A stretch of DNA of 64,000 nt, taken from NCBI RefSeq assembly GCF_014196505.1, contig NZ_JACIDW010000015.1, positions 39,229 to 103,228 of the forward strand. Direction: 5' to 3'. The stretch is from Rhizobium metallidurans (GTDB taxonomy: Bacteria; Pseudomonadota; Alphaproteobacteria; Rhizobiales; Rhizobiaceae). A program made the translations under genes and the position numbers. This document shows positions 1-9,264 of this stretch, piece by piece. Below the pieces are notes generated by a model. It was not told the DNA's origin and did not search any database. It saw only the letters and a list, made by a program, of their open reading frames with translations. The stretch's first letter is position 1. Each line of letters begins with the position of its first letter.

Positions 1-150
1 AGGCAGACGCTCGAAAACCTGATGAACGCAAGATACCCGATCTACGAGCAGGCAGACCTCACCGTCATCTCGCGCGATGTGCGCAAGGAAGTGATGGCCG
101 AGGAAGTGCTGAGAGCCGTGATCGACAGCAGAACCGAAAGTGCAGCCTGA
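1..150 (+). CDS. aroK: Shikimate kinase, C-terminal fragment (cut by window edge)
   Basis: Only the last 49 residues and the stop codon lie in the window. Shikimate kinase phosphorylates shikimate in the chorismate pathway. The fragment contains RQTLENLMNARYPIYEQAD and then ends in a charged tail, as expected for the end of AroK in rhizobia. Its stop codon overlaps the aroB start (ATGA at 149-152), so the two genes are translationally coupled. The assignment rests mainly on this aroK-aroB arrangement, because the ATP-binding loop and lid are outside the window. Confidence 0.8.
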   Translation, partial: RQTLENLMNARYPIYEQADLTVISRDVRKEVMAEEVLRAVIDSRTESAA

Positions 151-1280
151 TGAACGCGATTGCCGCCTCCACCAACCGCAAGGTTAATGTGCCGCTTGGC
201 GACCGCGCCTATGACATCCTGATCGGCCCCGGCCTGATCGCGCGCGCCGGCGCCGAGATCGCCGCCCGTCTCAAGGGCCGCAAGGCCGCCATCATCACCG
301 ACGAGAACGTCGGCCCGCTCTATCTCAACGCGCTCGTCGAGAGCCTGACGGCCTCCGGCATCGCGTCGTCGGCGCTGGTCTTGCCGGCCGGCGAGAAGAC
401 CAAGAGCTTCGAGCATCTGATGACCGCCTGCGACAAGGTCCTGGAAGCCCGCATCGAGCGCAACGACTGCGTGATCGCGCTCGGCGGCGGCGTCATCGGC
501 GACCTCTCGGGCTTCGTCGCCGGCATTGTCCGTCGTGGGGTCCGCTTCGTGCAGATCCCGACATCGCTGCTGTCGCAGGTCGACAGCTCCGTCGGCGGCA
601 AGACCGGCATCAACAGCCGCCACGGCAAGAACCTGATCGGCGTCTTCCACCAGGCGGACCTCGTGCTTGCCGATACCGATGTGCTCAACACGCTCTCCGA
701 GCGCGAATTCCGCGCCGGCTATGCCGAAGTCGCCAAATACGGACTGATCGACAAGCCCGATTTCTTCGCTTGGCTGGAAGCCAACTGGCAATCCGTCTTC
801 TCCGGCGGCGCGGCCCGCATCGAGGCGATCGCCGCAAGCTGCCAGGCGAAATCGGATGTCGTCGTCGCCGATGAGCACGAAAACAGCCAGCGCGCCTTGC
901 TCAATCTCGGCCACACTTTCGGCCACGCGCTGGAAGCCGCGACCGCCTACGACAGCAGCCGCCTCGTCCATGGCGAGGGTGTTGCGATCGGCATGGTGCT
1001 CGCCCACGAATTCTCGGCCCGCATGAACCTTGCAAGCCCGGATGACGCAAAGCGCGTCGAGCGTCACCTGAGAGAGGTCGGCCTTCCGACCCGCATGTCG
1101 GAGATCCCGGGCATCCTGCCGCCGGCCGAAGTGCTGATGGACGCGATCGCTCAGGACAAGAAGGTCAAGGGCGGCCAGCTCACCTTCATCCTCACCCGCG
1201 GCATCGGCCAGTCCTTCGTCGCCAACGACGTGCCGGCATCCGAAGTATTGAGCTTCCTCAAGGAAAAACACCCGCAATGA
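150..1280 (+). CDS. aroB: 3-dehydroquinate synthase
   Basis: This 376-residue cytoplasmic enzyme converts DAHP to 3-dehydroquinate, the second step of the shikimate pathway, using NAD and a divalent metal. The family signatures are present: GEKTKS near residue 90, the nucleotide-binding GGGVIGDLSGF near 112, the substrate and metal region QVDSSVGGKTGIN near 145, and the metal-binding NLGHTFGHALE near 250. Length is normal for the family. The start overlaps the aroK stop and the 3' end overlaps the next gene by four bases, so aroK, aroB and the CorC-like gene form one translationally linked operon. Confidence 0.97.
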   Translation: MNAIAASTNRKVNVPLGDRAYDILIGPGLIARAGAEIAARLKGRKAAIITDENVGPLYLNALVESLTASGIASSALVLPAGEKTKSFEHLMTACDKVLEARIERNDCVIALGGGVIGDLSGFVAGIVRRGVRFVQIPTSLLSQVDSSVGGKTGINSRHGKNLIGVFHQADLVLADTDVLNTLSEREFRAGYAEVAKYGLIDKPDFFAWLEANWQSVFSGGAARIEAIAASCQAKSDVVVADEHENSQRALLNLGHTFGHALEAATAYDSSRLVHGEGVAIGMVLAHEFSARMNLASPDDAKRVERHLREVGLPTRMSEIPGILPPAEVLMDAIAQDKKVKGGQLTFILTRGIGQSFVANDVPASEVLSFLKEKHPQ

Positions 1281-2587
1281 CCCTCGAAGGCACGCTGGCA
1301 TTTCTTTCCGCATATTGGCCGGAAATTCTTTCCATCGTGGCCCTCGTCCTCGTGTCCGCCTTCTTCTCCGGCTCCGAGACGGCGCTGACGGCCGTCTCGC
1401 GCAGCCGCATTCACACGCTGGAGGCAAACGGCGAAGAGCGCGCCGGCATCGTGCGCAAACTGATCGAGCGCCGCGACCGGCTGATCAGCGCGCTGCTGAT
1501 CGGCAACAACCTCGCCAACATCCTGGCATCGGCGATCGCCACCAGCCTGTTTCTCGGCCTGTTCGGCAGCTCGGGCGTGGCTCTGGCGACACTGGCGATG
1601 ACCGTCATCCTGGTCATCTTCGCCGAGGTGCTGCCGAAGAGCTGGGCGATCTCGGCGCCGGAACGCTTCGCGCTCAACACGGCCGGCGGCGTCAAGCTGT
1701 TCGTCGCCTTGGTCGGGCCCGTCTCGTCCTTTGTGAACAGGATCGTGCGCCGCATTCTCGCGCTTTTCGGCATCAATCTCTCGCGCGAAGTGTCGATGCT
1801 GACGGCGCACGAGGAGCTGCGCGGTGCCGTCGATCTCCTGCATCGCGAGGGATCGGTGGTGAAGGCCGACCGCGACCGCCTCGGCGGCGTGCTCGATCTC
1901 GGCGAGCTCGAACTGTCCGACATCATGATCCACCGCCTGGCCATGCGCTGCATCAACGCCGACGACCCGCCCGAGGTGGTCGTGCGCGCCATTCTCGACA
2001 GCCCCTTCACCCGCATGCCGCTCTGGCGCGGCTCGACCGACAACATCATCGGCGTCGTGCACTCCAAGGACCTCCTGAGGGCGCTGGCCGAGCGCGACGC
2101 CGAGCCGGAGCATCTCGATATCGTCAAGATCGCCCAGAAGCCCTGGTTCGTGCCCGACAGCACCAATCTCGAAGCACAGCTCAACGCCTTCCTGCGTCGC
2201 AAGCAGCATTTCGCCGTCGTGGTCGACGAATATGGCGAGGTGCAGGGCATCGTCACGCTCGAGGATATTCTCGAGGAGATCGTCGGCGATATCTCGGACG
2301 AGCACGACATCGAGATACAGGGCGTGCGCCAGGAGGCCGACGGCTCGGTGGTGGTCGATGGCAACGTGCCGATCCGCGACCTCAACCGCGCGCTCGACTG
2401 GCAGCTGCCCGACGAGGAGGCGACGACGATCGCCGGCCTCGTCATCCACGAATCGATGACCATTCCCGAGGAGCGCCAGGCCTTCACCTTCTACGGCAAG
2501 CGCTTCATCGTCATGAAACGCGACAAGAACCGCATCACCAGACTGCGCATCCGCCCGGCGGAGGAGAACCAGAACAATCCCGCCTGA
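1277..2587 (+). CDS. HlyC/CorC (CNNM/DUF21) family membrane protein
   Basis: This 436-residue inner-membrane protein has an N-terminal CNNM/DUF21 domain with hydrophobic segments at about residues 15-35, 75-120 and 135-160. The motif FFSGSETALTAVSRSR is the family's opening signature. A CBS pair follows at about 200-330 (ILDSPFTRMPLW, GIVTLEDILEEIVGDI), and a CorC_HlyC transporter-associated domain closes the protein (DGNVPIRDLNR onward). Members are linked to magnesium or cobalt efflux or resistance. The substrate here is not determined. The start overlaps aroB by four bases. Confidence 0.9.
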   Translation: MTLEGTLAFLSAYWPEILSIVALVLVSAFFSGSETALTAVSRSRIHTLEANGEERAGIVRKLIERRDRLISALLIGNNLANILASAIATSLFLGLFGSSGVALATLAMTVILVIFAEVLPKSWAISAPERFALNTAGGVKLFVALVGPVSSFVNRIVRRILALFGINLSREVSMLTAHEELRGAVDLLHREGSVVKADRDRLGGVLDLGELELSDIMIHRLAMRCINADDPPEVVVRAILDSPFTRMPLWRGSTDNIIGVVHSKDLLRALAERDAEPEHLDIVKIAQKPWFVPDSTNLEAQLNAFLRRKQHFAVVVDEYGEVQGIVTLEDILEEIVGDISDEHDIEIQGVRQEADGSVVVDGNVPIRDLNRALDWQLPDEEATTIAGLVIHESMTIPEERQAFTFYGKRFIVMKRDKNRITRLRIRPAEENQNNPA

Positions 2588-2655
2588 TCGACCGCCCCCT
2601 CAACCATTGCACGCTGCGGGAGGAGCCCGGCGGGCAGCATTCTAATGGATTTGAT

Positions 2656-3138
2656 ATGTTTGACATTCTCTGGCGCTCGATCGCCATCGGCATCGGCGCC
2701 ACCATTCTCATGGACATCTGGGCCGTCATCCTCGGCAAGCTGACCGGCACCGGTCTGCCCAACTGGGGACCACCCGGCCGCTGGCTCTGGCATCTCTTCG
2801 CCAAGGGCACGGTCTTTCACGACGATATCGGCAAGGCCGCGCCCTATGAGCACGAAGTCGCGCTCGGCTGGGTCTTCCACTACGCCGTCGGCATCATCTA
2901 CGGCATCATGCTGGTGATCCTGACCGGCCCTTACTGGCTGGTCGCGCCGACCTTCCTGCCCGCCTGGATCTGGGGCATCGTCACCATCGCCGCCGGCTGG
3001 TTCCTGCTGCAACCGGGCCTCGGCATCGGCTGGGCGGCATCGAAGACGCCGAACCCCACCAAGGCCCGCTTCCTCGGTCTCGTCGCCCACACCGTATTCG
3101 GCTTCGGCCTCTATGCGACGGCGCTTCTGATTCGTTAG
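2656..3138 (+). CDS. DUF2938-type integral membrane protein
   Basis: This 160-residue protein is almost entirely membrane, with about four hydrophobic segments. Conserved-looking blocks are ATILMDIWAV near the N-terminus, the soluble stretch LPNWGPPGRWLWHL, and GWVFHYAVGIIYGIM. The pattern matches the DUF2938 family, whose function is unknown. The ATG at 2656 was chosen because the protein starts directly in its first membrane segment there. It lies 68 bases after the CorC-like gene and may be co-transcribed. No enzymatic motif is visible. Confidence 0.75.
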   Translation: MFDILWRSIAIGIGATILMDIWAVILGKLTGTGLPNWGPPGRWLWHLFAKGTVFHDDIGKAAPYEHEVALGWVFHYAVGIIYGIMLVILTGPYWLVAPTFLPAWIWGIVTIAAGWFLLQPGLGIGWAASKTPNPTKARFLGLVAHTVFGFGLYATALLIR

Positions 3139-3196
3139 AGGCTGCCCGCCATCCTTGCGAAATCGCCGCGCCGCGCCCATATGACGCGGTGTCGGC

Positions 3197-3478
3197 TTAC
3201 CAGCGCACCGGCTCTCCGGGCGCCGCCGGCTCCACCGCCAGCGCATGCAACCCCGCATCCAGTTCAGGTTTCAGAAGCTCCGTGATCGCCCGGTGACGCG
3301 CCAGCCGTGTCATGCCGGCGAACGACGCCGAGACGATCCTGACCCGCATATGGGTCTCGCCAGCCCCCGTGATGTCGGGGTGATGACCGGCATGCAGGTG
3401 GCTTTCGTTGATGACATCAAGCCGCTCCGGCGCGAATGCCGCGTTGAGCTTTTCTTCGATGGAGGATTGAACTGTCAT
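3197..3478 (-). CDS. BolA family protein
   Basis: This 93-residue protein has the BolA fold signature: IEEKLNAAFAPERLDVINES, then H-x-GHH, then the RVRIVSASFAGMTRLARHRAI helix-turn-helix-like segment, and a C-terminal GLHALAVEP block. BolA proteins bind monothiol glutaredoxins and Fe-S clusters and influence stress and iron responses. The internal methionine at 3478 (MTVQSSIEE) is preferred to the upstream one at 3541 because family members begin there. It is divergent from the J-domain gene with a 105-base shared promoter region, a pairing common in rhizobia. Confidence 0.88.
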   Translation of the reverse strand: MTVQSSIEEKLNAAFAPERLDVINESHLHAGHHPDITGAGETHMRVRIVSASFAGMTRLARHRAITELLKPELDAGLHALAVEPAAPGEPVRW

Positions 3479-3583
3479 GAGCCGATCTTGCTGCCTTGCG
3501 AAAAAGGTTCCCACCAAGCCAGCAACATTCCCGTTTGTCAATTCTTGTCCTCACCTATTCTGAGCCCCATAATTAGCGCCGTC

Positions 3584-4198
3584 ATGAGACTTGATTCCAA
3601 ATATTTCGACCGCATCCGCACCCGCCGCAAACGCGAGCAGGAACCAGAACAGGCTCCCCCGACCTGTCAGTGGGACGGCTGCGACAAGAAAGGCGCGCAT
3701 CGCGCGCCTGTCGGCCGCAATGCCGAGGGGCAGTTCTTTCTTTTCTGCTTCGAGCACGTCAAGGAATACAACAAGGGCTACAACTATTTCTCCGGCCTCT
3801 CGGACGGCGAGATCGCGCGCTACCAGAAGGAAGCGATAACGGGCCACCGCCCGACCTGGACCGTCGGCGTCAACAAGTCGGCTAAGGATAGCCCGATCCA
3901 GTCGGATATCCGCTCCGGCGCCTACACCCGCGTTCGCGACCCCTTCGGCTTCGTCAAGGAAAACAAGAGCAGCGGCCCGCGCTTTCCCGAACAGCGCAAG
4001 CTGAAGAGCCTGGAGGCCAAGGCCTTCGACACCATGAACCTGGCGGCCAACGCCACATCGGCCGAGATCAAGAGCCGATACAAGGAACTGGTGAAGAAGC
4101 ACCATCCCGACGCGAACGGCGGCGATCGTGGTTCCGAAGAACGCTTCCGCGCCGTGATCCAGGCCTATCAATTATTAAAGCAGAACGGTTTTTGTTAA
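3584..4198 (+). CDS. J-domain (DnaJ-like) protein with N-terminal Cys/His region
   Basis: This 204-residue protein carries a J domain only at its C-terminus (about 140-200): LGLAANATSAEIKSRYKEL-like helices I-II, then KKHHPDANGG with the essential HPD tripeptide, which stimulates Hsp70 ATPase. The N-terminal part has spaced cysteines and histidines (CQWDGCDKKGAH, then FCFEH) that could bind zinc. This layout, unlike classical DnaJ with its central Gly/Phe and zinc-finger regions, matches rhizobial proteins found next to bolA and cobST. ATG 3584 fits the conserved MRLDSKYFDRIR start. The client is unknown. Confidence 0.88.
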   Translation: MRLDSKYFDRIRTRRKREQEPEQAPPTCQWDGCDKKGAHRAPVGRNAEGQFFLFCFEHVKEYNKGYNYFSGLSDGEIARYQKEAITGHRPTWTVGVNKSAKDSPIQSDIRSGAYTRVRDPFGFVKENKSSGPRFPEQRKLKSLEAKAFDTMNLAANATSAEIKSRYKELVKKHHPDANGGDRGSEERFRAVIQAYQLLKQNGFC

Positions 4199-4507
4199 TT
4201 CCCGTCCTTGCTCTTGGTCTTCAATCGGGTATGGTCCAAATCGGCTGAGGCCGCAGGCAACCGCGGCACCCGTTTTCGCGTTTGTCTCACAGGCGCCTCG
4301 GCCACTTCCGGACGCGGCGTTTCTTGTCCGGGACTATCGTCAAGAATGCTCGCAGGCGGTGATCAAGTCGTCCCCGAGGTTTCGTTTCAGTCCCGGAGAA
4401 GCATCGCCGACGTTCAGACATGAGCGCGTGGGATACCCGCGACGCCATGATCGCGAAACGAGCTGAGACAGTATGGCAGGGTGTCGGCCACCCGCCTTGG
4501 AGACATG
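4199..4507 (+). other. Intergenic region upstream of cobS
   Basis: This 309-base stretch presumably carries the cobS promoter. I looked for a cobalamin riboswitch (B12 box) and did not recognise one. A short open frame at 4208-4423 has no family features and is judged spurious. No clear terminator for the J-domain gene is visible. Confidence 0.5.
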
Positions 4508-5500
4508 ATGAGCAAGATTGACCTTGATATCTCGGAACTTCCGGACACCACCGTTTCCGTCAGGGAGGTCTTCGGCATCGATTCCGACATTCGCGTTCCA
4601 GCCTACAGCCAGGGCAGCGCCTATGTTCCGGATCTCGATCCCGACTATCTCTTCGATCGCGAAACCACGCTCGCCATCATCGCCGGCTTCGCTCATAATC
4701 GCCGCGTGATGATTTCCGGCTATCACGGCACCGGCAAGTCCTCGCATATCGAGCAGGTCGCCGCCCGCCTCAACTGGCCCTGCGTGCGCATCAACCTCGA
4801 CAGCCACGTCAGCCGTATCGATCTCGTCGGCAAGGACGCCATCGTCGTCAAGGATGGCCTGCAGGTCACCGAATTCAAGGACGGCATCCTGCCCTGGGCC
4901 TACCAGCACAATGTCGCGCTCGTCTTTGACGAGTACGACGCCGGCCGCCCTGATGTCATGTTCGTCATCCAGCGCGTTCTGGAATCCTCCGGCCGCCTGA
5001 CGCTGCTCGACCAGAGCCGCGTCATCCGCCCGCACCCGGCCTTCCGCCTGTTCGCCACCGCCAACACGATCGGCCTCGGCGACACCACCGGCCTCTATCA
5101 CGGTACGCAGCAGATCAACCAGGCGCAGATGGACCGCTGGTCGATCATCTCGACGCTGAACTACCTGCCGCACGAACACGAAGTGAACATCGTCGCCGCC
5201 AAGGTGAAGAGCTTCGGCAAGGACAAGAACGGCCGCGATACCGTCTCCAAGATGGTCCGCGTCGCCGATCTCACCCGCGCCTCGTTCATGAACGGCGACC
5301 TCTCGACCGTCATGAGCCCGCGTACCGTCATCACCTGGGCCGAGAATGCCGAGATCTTCGGTGACCTCGCCTTCGCCTTCCGTGTCACCTTCCTCAACAA
5401 GTGCGACGAACTGGAGCGTCCGCTGGTTGCCGAGCACTATCAGCGCGCCTTCGGCGTCGAGCTGAAGGAAAGCGCCGCCAACATCGTCCTGGAGGCCTGA
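4508..5500 (+). CDS. cobS: Cobaltochelatase subunit CobS (AAA+ ATPase)
   Basis: CobS is the AAA+ ATPase subunit of the aerobic CobNST cobaltochelatase, which inserts cobalt into hydrogenobyrinic acid a,c-diamide during cobalamin synthesis. The 330-residue protein shows Walker A (GYHGTGKS, about residue 71), Walker B (ALVFDEYDAG) and sensor/arginine regions typical of MoxR-like AAA+ proteins. MSKIDLDISELPDTTVSVRE is the usual CobS start, so the ATG at 4508 is preferred over ATGs at 4505 and 4481. cobT follows 12 bases later. cobN is not in this window. Confidence 0.96.
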   Translation: MSKIDLDISELPDTTVSVREVFGIDSDIRVPAYSQGSAYVPDLDPDYLFDRETTLAIIAGFAHNRRVMISGYHGTGKSSHIEQVAARLNWPCVRINLDSHVSRIDLVGKDAIVVKDGLQVTEFKDGILPWAYQHNVALVFDEYDAGRPDVMFVIQRVLESSGRLTLLDQSRVIRPHPAFRLFATANTIGLGDTTGLYHGTQQINQAQMDRWSIISTLNYLPHEHEVNIVAAKVKSFGKDKNGRDTVSKMVRVADLTRASFMNGDLSTVMSPRTVITWAENAEIFGDLAFAFRVTFLNKCDELERPLVAEHYQRAFGVELKESAANIVLEA

Positions 5501-5512
5501 GGCTAACGGATC

Positions 5513-7414
5513 ATGGCAGCGCGTGGTGACAATTCGAAAGCAAAGCCCGGTGCACCCGTCGACGTGGAGCCGCTGCGCCGGGCGATAACCGGCAGCGTGC
5601 GCGCCATCGCCGGCGACGGCGAGGTCGAGGTGACCTTCGCCAACGAGCGGCCGGGCATGACCGCCGAGCGCATCCGCCTGCCGGAACTGTCCAAGCGTCC
5701 GACGATGCACGAGCTCTCGGTCACCCGCGGCCTCGGCGATTCGATGGCGCTGCGTCTCGCCTGCCATGACGAGAAGGTGCACGCGACCATGGCGCCGCAG
5801 GGCTCCGACGCCCGCGCCATCTTCGACGCCGTCGAGCAGGCGCGCGTGGAATCGATCGGCGCGCTGCGCATGGAAGGCGTCGCCAGCAATCTGCGCTCGA
5901 TGACCTCGGAAAAATACGCCAAAGCCAATTTCTCCGGCATCGAACGCAAGGAAGACGCGCCCGTCGGCGAAGCCGTCGCCATGATGGTGCGCGAGAAGCT
6001 CACCGGCGAGAAACCGCCGGAATCAGCCGGCAAGGTGCTCGATCTCTGGCGCTCCTTCATCGAGGACAAGGCCGGCAAGGATCTCGAGAACCTGACCGGC
6101 GTCATCAACGACCAGCAGGCCTTCTCCAAGGTCATCCGCAACATGCTCACGGCCATGGAAATGGCCGAGGAGTATGGCGACGACGACAGCGATCCCGACG
6201 CCGACGACCAGCAGGACGAGGAAGACAAGCCGAGCGGCGAAGACCAGAACGACGACGATGTCGAGGACGATGCCGGTTCGGATGCAGCCCCCGTCGAGGA
6301 CAGCCAGGTCGCCGACGAGCAGATGGAGGACGGCGAGACCGAAGGCGCCGAGATCTCCGACGACGACATGCAGGAAGAGGGCGAGGACGACAGTGAGACG
6401 CCGGGCGAGACCCGCCGTCCCAACACGCCCTTCGACGATTTCAACGAGAAGGTCGACTACCACGTCTTCACCGAGGAGTTCGACGAGACGATCACCGCCG
6501 AGGAACTGTGCGACGCCGCCGAGCTGGAGCGCCTGCGCGCCTTCCTCGACAAGCAGCTCGCCCACCTCCAGGGCGCCGTCGGCCGCCTCGCCAACCGCCT
6601 GCAGCGCCGCCTGATGGCGCAGCAGAACCGCTCCTGGGATTTCGACCTGGAAGAGGGCTATCTCGATCCGGCCCGCCTGACGCGCCTGATCATCGACCCC
6701 ACCCAGGCGCTCTCCTTCAAGAAGGAGCGCGACACGCAGTTCCGCGATACGGTCGTGACGCTTCTGATCGACAATTCCGGCTCCATGCGCGGCCGCCCGA
6801 TCACCGTTGCCGCCACCTGCGCCGACATTCTCGCCCGCACGCTGGAGCGCTGCGGCGTCAAGGTCGAAATCCTCGGCTTCACCACCAAGGCCTGGAAGGG
6901 CGGACAGGCCCGCGAACAGTGGCTCGCCAATGGCAAGCCGCAGACGCCGGGCCGCCTCAACGACCTGCGCCACATCATCTACAAGTCCGCCGACGCCCCA
7001 TGGCGCCGCTCGCGCACCAATCTCGGCCTGATGATGCGCGAAGGCCTGCTCAAGGAAAACATCGACGGCGAGGCGTTGATGTGGGCGCATAACCGCCTGA
7101 TCGCGCGGCGCGAGCAGCGCAAGATCCTGATGATGATCTCCGACGGCGCGCCGGTCGACGATTCGACGCTGTCGGTCAATCCGGGCAACTATCTGGAGCG
7201 CCACCTGCGCGCTGTCATCGAGCGCATCGAGACCCGCTCTCCGGTCGAGCTCCTCGCCATCGGTATCGGCCACGACGTCACGCGCTATTATCGCCGCGCG
7301 GTCACCATCGTCGATGCCGACGAGCTCGCGGGCGCGATGACCGAACAGCTGGCCTCGCTCTTCGAGGACCAGGCGGCGCAACCGCGCGGCGGACGCGCCC
7401 GCCGCGCCGGTTGA
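5513..7414 (+). CDS. cobT: Cobaltochelatase subunit CobT
   Basis: CobT (633 residues) partners with CobS in the CobNST cobaltochelatase. The N-terminal third is a CobT-specific domain. A very acidic low-complexity stretch follows at about 220-300 (runs of D and E such as DDDSDPDADDQQDEED). The C-terminal third is a von Willebrand A domain with the MIDAS signature LLIDNSGSMRGRP near residue 420 and a later MMISDGAPVDD. The acidic linker is normal for CobT. It sits 12 bases downstream of cobS, so the pair is an operon. Confidence 0.96.
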   Translation: MAARGDNSKAKPGAPVDVEPLRRAITGSVRAIAGDGEVEVTFANERPGMTAERIRLPELSKRPTMHELSVTRGLGDSMALRLACHDEKVHATMAPQGSDARAIFDAVEQARVESIGALRMEGVASNLRSMTSEKYAKANFSGIERKEDAPVGEAVAMMVREKLTGEKPPESAGKVLDLWRSFIEDKAGKDLENLTGVINDQQAFSKVIRNMLTAMEMAEEYGDDDSDPDADDQQDEEDKPSGEDQNDDDVEDDAGSDAAPVEDSQVADEQMEDGETEGAEISDDDMQEEGEDDSETPGETRRPNTPFDDFNEKVDYHVFTEEFDETITAEELCDAAELERLRAFLDKQLAHLQGAVGRLANRLQRRLMAQQNRSWDFDLEEGYLDPARLTRLIIDPTQALSFKKERDTQFRDTVVTLLIDNSGSMRGRPITVAATCADILARTLERCGVKVEILGFTTKAWKGGQAREQWLANGKPQTPGRLNDLRHIIYKSADAPWRRSRTNLGLMMREGLLKENIDGEALMWAHNRLIARREQRKILMMISDGAPVDDSTLSVNPGNYLERHLRAVIERIETRSPVELLAIGIGHDVTRYYRRAVTIVDADELAGAMTEQLASLFEDQAAQPRGGRARRAG

Positions 7415-7420
7415 TCGCGC

Positions 7421-8434
7421 ATGATCGTTTCGCGGCTCGTTCGTCGGCAGATCGCTCGAGCGGCAATGATCCTCGCCGTCCTGGCGGCGGGCATGCCGCC
7501 GGCGCTTGCCGCGGACGGCGCGAAGGTCGACAGCCGCATCATTTCCGACTTCAAGATCGGCTCGAACGAAACCAGGTTCGGGCCTTTTGAATTTCTCGGC
7601 GGACTGGAGATAGTCTCGTCCAATCGCCTGTTCGGCTCGATGTCCTCGATCCGCTTCAAGGAGGACCCGGCACGGTTCGTCGCCGTGCTGGACACCGGCC
7701 ACTGGATGACCGGCCGTGTCGAGCGCGATGCCGCGGGCAAGCTCTCGGGCCTCGCCGATGTCGAGATCACGCCGATGCGCGACCGCGCCGGCAAGACCTT
7801 CGAGGGCAAGGGCTTCATGGACGCCGAGGGGCTCGCGCTGGCGAAGGATCGCGTACTGGTCTCCTTCGAACAGCTGCATCGCGTCGATAGCTATCCCGAT
7901 CCCGGTTTCGAAACCTCCCGCGCCATCGAGGGAAAGACGATCCCCTTCCCCCGCAGCGTGCTGCGCGCCAATCGCGGCTTCGAGACGATCGCCGTGGCGC
8001 CCGCGTCGAGCCCGCTGAAGGGCGGCACGCTGATCGTCGCCGAACGCAGCCTGGACGATGATGGCAATGCCTACGCCGCCATTCTCGACGGCCCGCTGAA
8101 GGGCACGCTGGCGCTCGCGCATTACGGCGACTTCGACGCCACCGACGGCACCTTCCTGCCCAATGGCGACCTTTTATTGCTGGAGCGCCGCTTCAACATG
8201 GCCGCGGGCGTGGGGATGCGCATCCGCCGCATCAAGTCGGCCGATATCAAGCCCGGCGCCGTGATCGACGGCGAAATTCTGCTGCAGGCGGATTTCGGCT
8301 ACCAGATCGACAATATGGAAGGCATCGACGCCTTCACCGCCGCCGATGGAACCATCCGTGTCGTCCTGGTCTCCGACGACAACCACTCGATCCTGCAGCG
8401 CAGTCTGATGCTGGAATTCCGGCTGGTCGAGTAG
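7421..8434 (+). CDS. Esterase-like activity of phytase family protein, exported
   Basis: This 337-residue protein has an N-terminal signal peptide: basic MIVSRLVRRQIARA, a hydrophobic core, then AxA cleavage near PPALAAD. The rest matches the phytase-like 'esterase-like' propeller family: FGPFEFLGGLEI, FVAVLDTGHW, FMDAEGLAL, SFEQLHRVDSY, GFETIAVAP, LLLLERRFN and NMEGIDAF are all family landmarks. It probably acts in the periplasm. The substrate is not known and phytase activity should not be assumed. It begins seven bases after cobT and may ride on that transcript. Confidence 0.82.
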   Translation: MIVSRLVRRQIARAAMILAVLAAGMPPALAADGAKVDSRIISDFKIGSNETRFGPFEFLGGLEIVSSNRLFGSMSSIRFKEDPARFVAVLDTGHWMTGRVERDAAGKLSGLADVEITPMRDRAGKTFEGKGFMDAEGLALAKDRVLVSFEQLHRVDSYPDPGFETSRAIEGKTIPFPRSVLRANRGFETIAVAPASSPLKGGTLIVAERSLDDDGNAYAAILDGPLKGTLALAHYGDFDATDGTFLPNGDLLLLERRFNMAAGVGMRIRRIKSADIKPGAVIDGEILLQADFGYQIDNMEGIDAFTAADGTIRVVLVSDDNHSILQRSLMLEFRLVE

Positions 8435-8494
8435 ACGGCCTCTATCTCGCCCGATCAGCCGTCTTGCTGTAGATTGCGGGCCGGGGAGACGGGG

Positions 8495-9232
8495 ATGAAG
8501 AACCGGGCCGCAACGCGACGACGAACCAGGACGCGCAAGGCGACGAGCGGCCTCCTGCTGCTGATCGCCGCCTATCTGCTGCTTGCCTATGTCGTCCTGC
8601 CTGAGATGTGGATCCTGCGCGACGAGGGCCGCGTGGTTCAGTTCGGCCCGATGGTGACGACCACGGAGCAGGATATCCCCGGCGATCCCATCAATGTCGG
8701 GCTGGTGGGGACGAAGGAACAGGTCATCCGCGCCTTCGCCGCCGCCGGCTGGGACCCGGCCGACAAGATCACGCTCAAGACCTCGGCCGAGATCGGCCTC
8801 AGCGTCGTCCTCGACCGGCCCGATCTCGATGCGCCGGTCAGCCCGCTCAAATTCGAGGGACGCAAGCAGGATCTCGCCTTCGAGCAGGCGGTCGGCACCA
8901 GCGCCGACGAGCGCAATCACGTCCGTTTCTGGATGACGAAGGAGGTGGCGAAGGACGGCCGGCCGATCTGGCTGGGCTCGGCGAGCTTCGACCGCGGTGT
9001 CGGCTTCAGCCACGACACCGGGCAGATCACCCACCATATCGGACCGGATGTCGACGCGGAACGGGACCTGACAATCGGCGATCTGATGAAAGCGGGCCAG
9101 TTGTCGTCGACATACGAGATCCCCGGCATCGGCGCCACCAGGACCGGCCGCAACGGCGGCGGAGACCCCTATTTCACCGACGGCAAGGCGCTGGTTGGGG
9201 TCATCAGCGAAGGGAACGGCACCCGCAAGTAA
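8495..9232 (+). CDS. LssY C-terminal-domain protein, membrane-anchored
   Basis: This 245-residue protein has a basic, arginine-rich N-terminus, one hydrophobic anchor (LLLLIAAYLLLAYVVLP) and then a soluble domain like the C-terminal part of LssY: INVGLVGTKEQVIRAFAAAGW, VRFWMTKE, ASFDRGVGFSHDTGQITHHI and DAERDLTIGDL. Full LssY proteins also have an N-terminal phosphatase-type domain, which is absent here. The ATG at 8495 is preferred to a TTG at 8474 because GGGGAGACGGGG precedes it. Function is unknown; an envelope location is likely. Confidence 0.78.
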   Translation: MKNRAATRRRTRTRKATSGLLLLIAAYLLLAYVVLPEMWILRDEGRVVQFGPMVTTTEQDIPGDPINVGLVGTKEQVIRAFAAAGWDPADKITLKTSAEIGLSVVLDRPDLDAPVSPLKFEGRKQDLAFEQAVGTSADERNHVRFWMTKEVAKDGRPIWLGSASFDRGVGFSHDTGQITHHIGPDVDAERDLTIGDLMKAGQLSSTYEIPGIGATRTGRNGGGDPYFTDGKALVGVISEGNGTRK

Positions 9233-9264
9233 GGGGGTGCCGTCCACATCGATTGTGGGCTGGC

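Noticed and set aside
1315..3138. Long plus-strand frame spanning the CorC-like gene and the DUF2938 gene
   Set aside because: Only the part after 2656 reads as a real protein; the rest is an out-of-frame copy of the CorC-like gene.
4199..4507. Possible cobalamin riboswitch before cobS
   Set aside because: No recognisable B12 box or receptor-stem layout was found.
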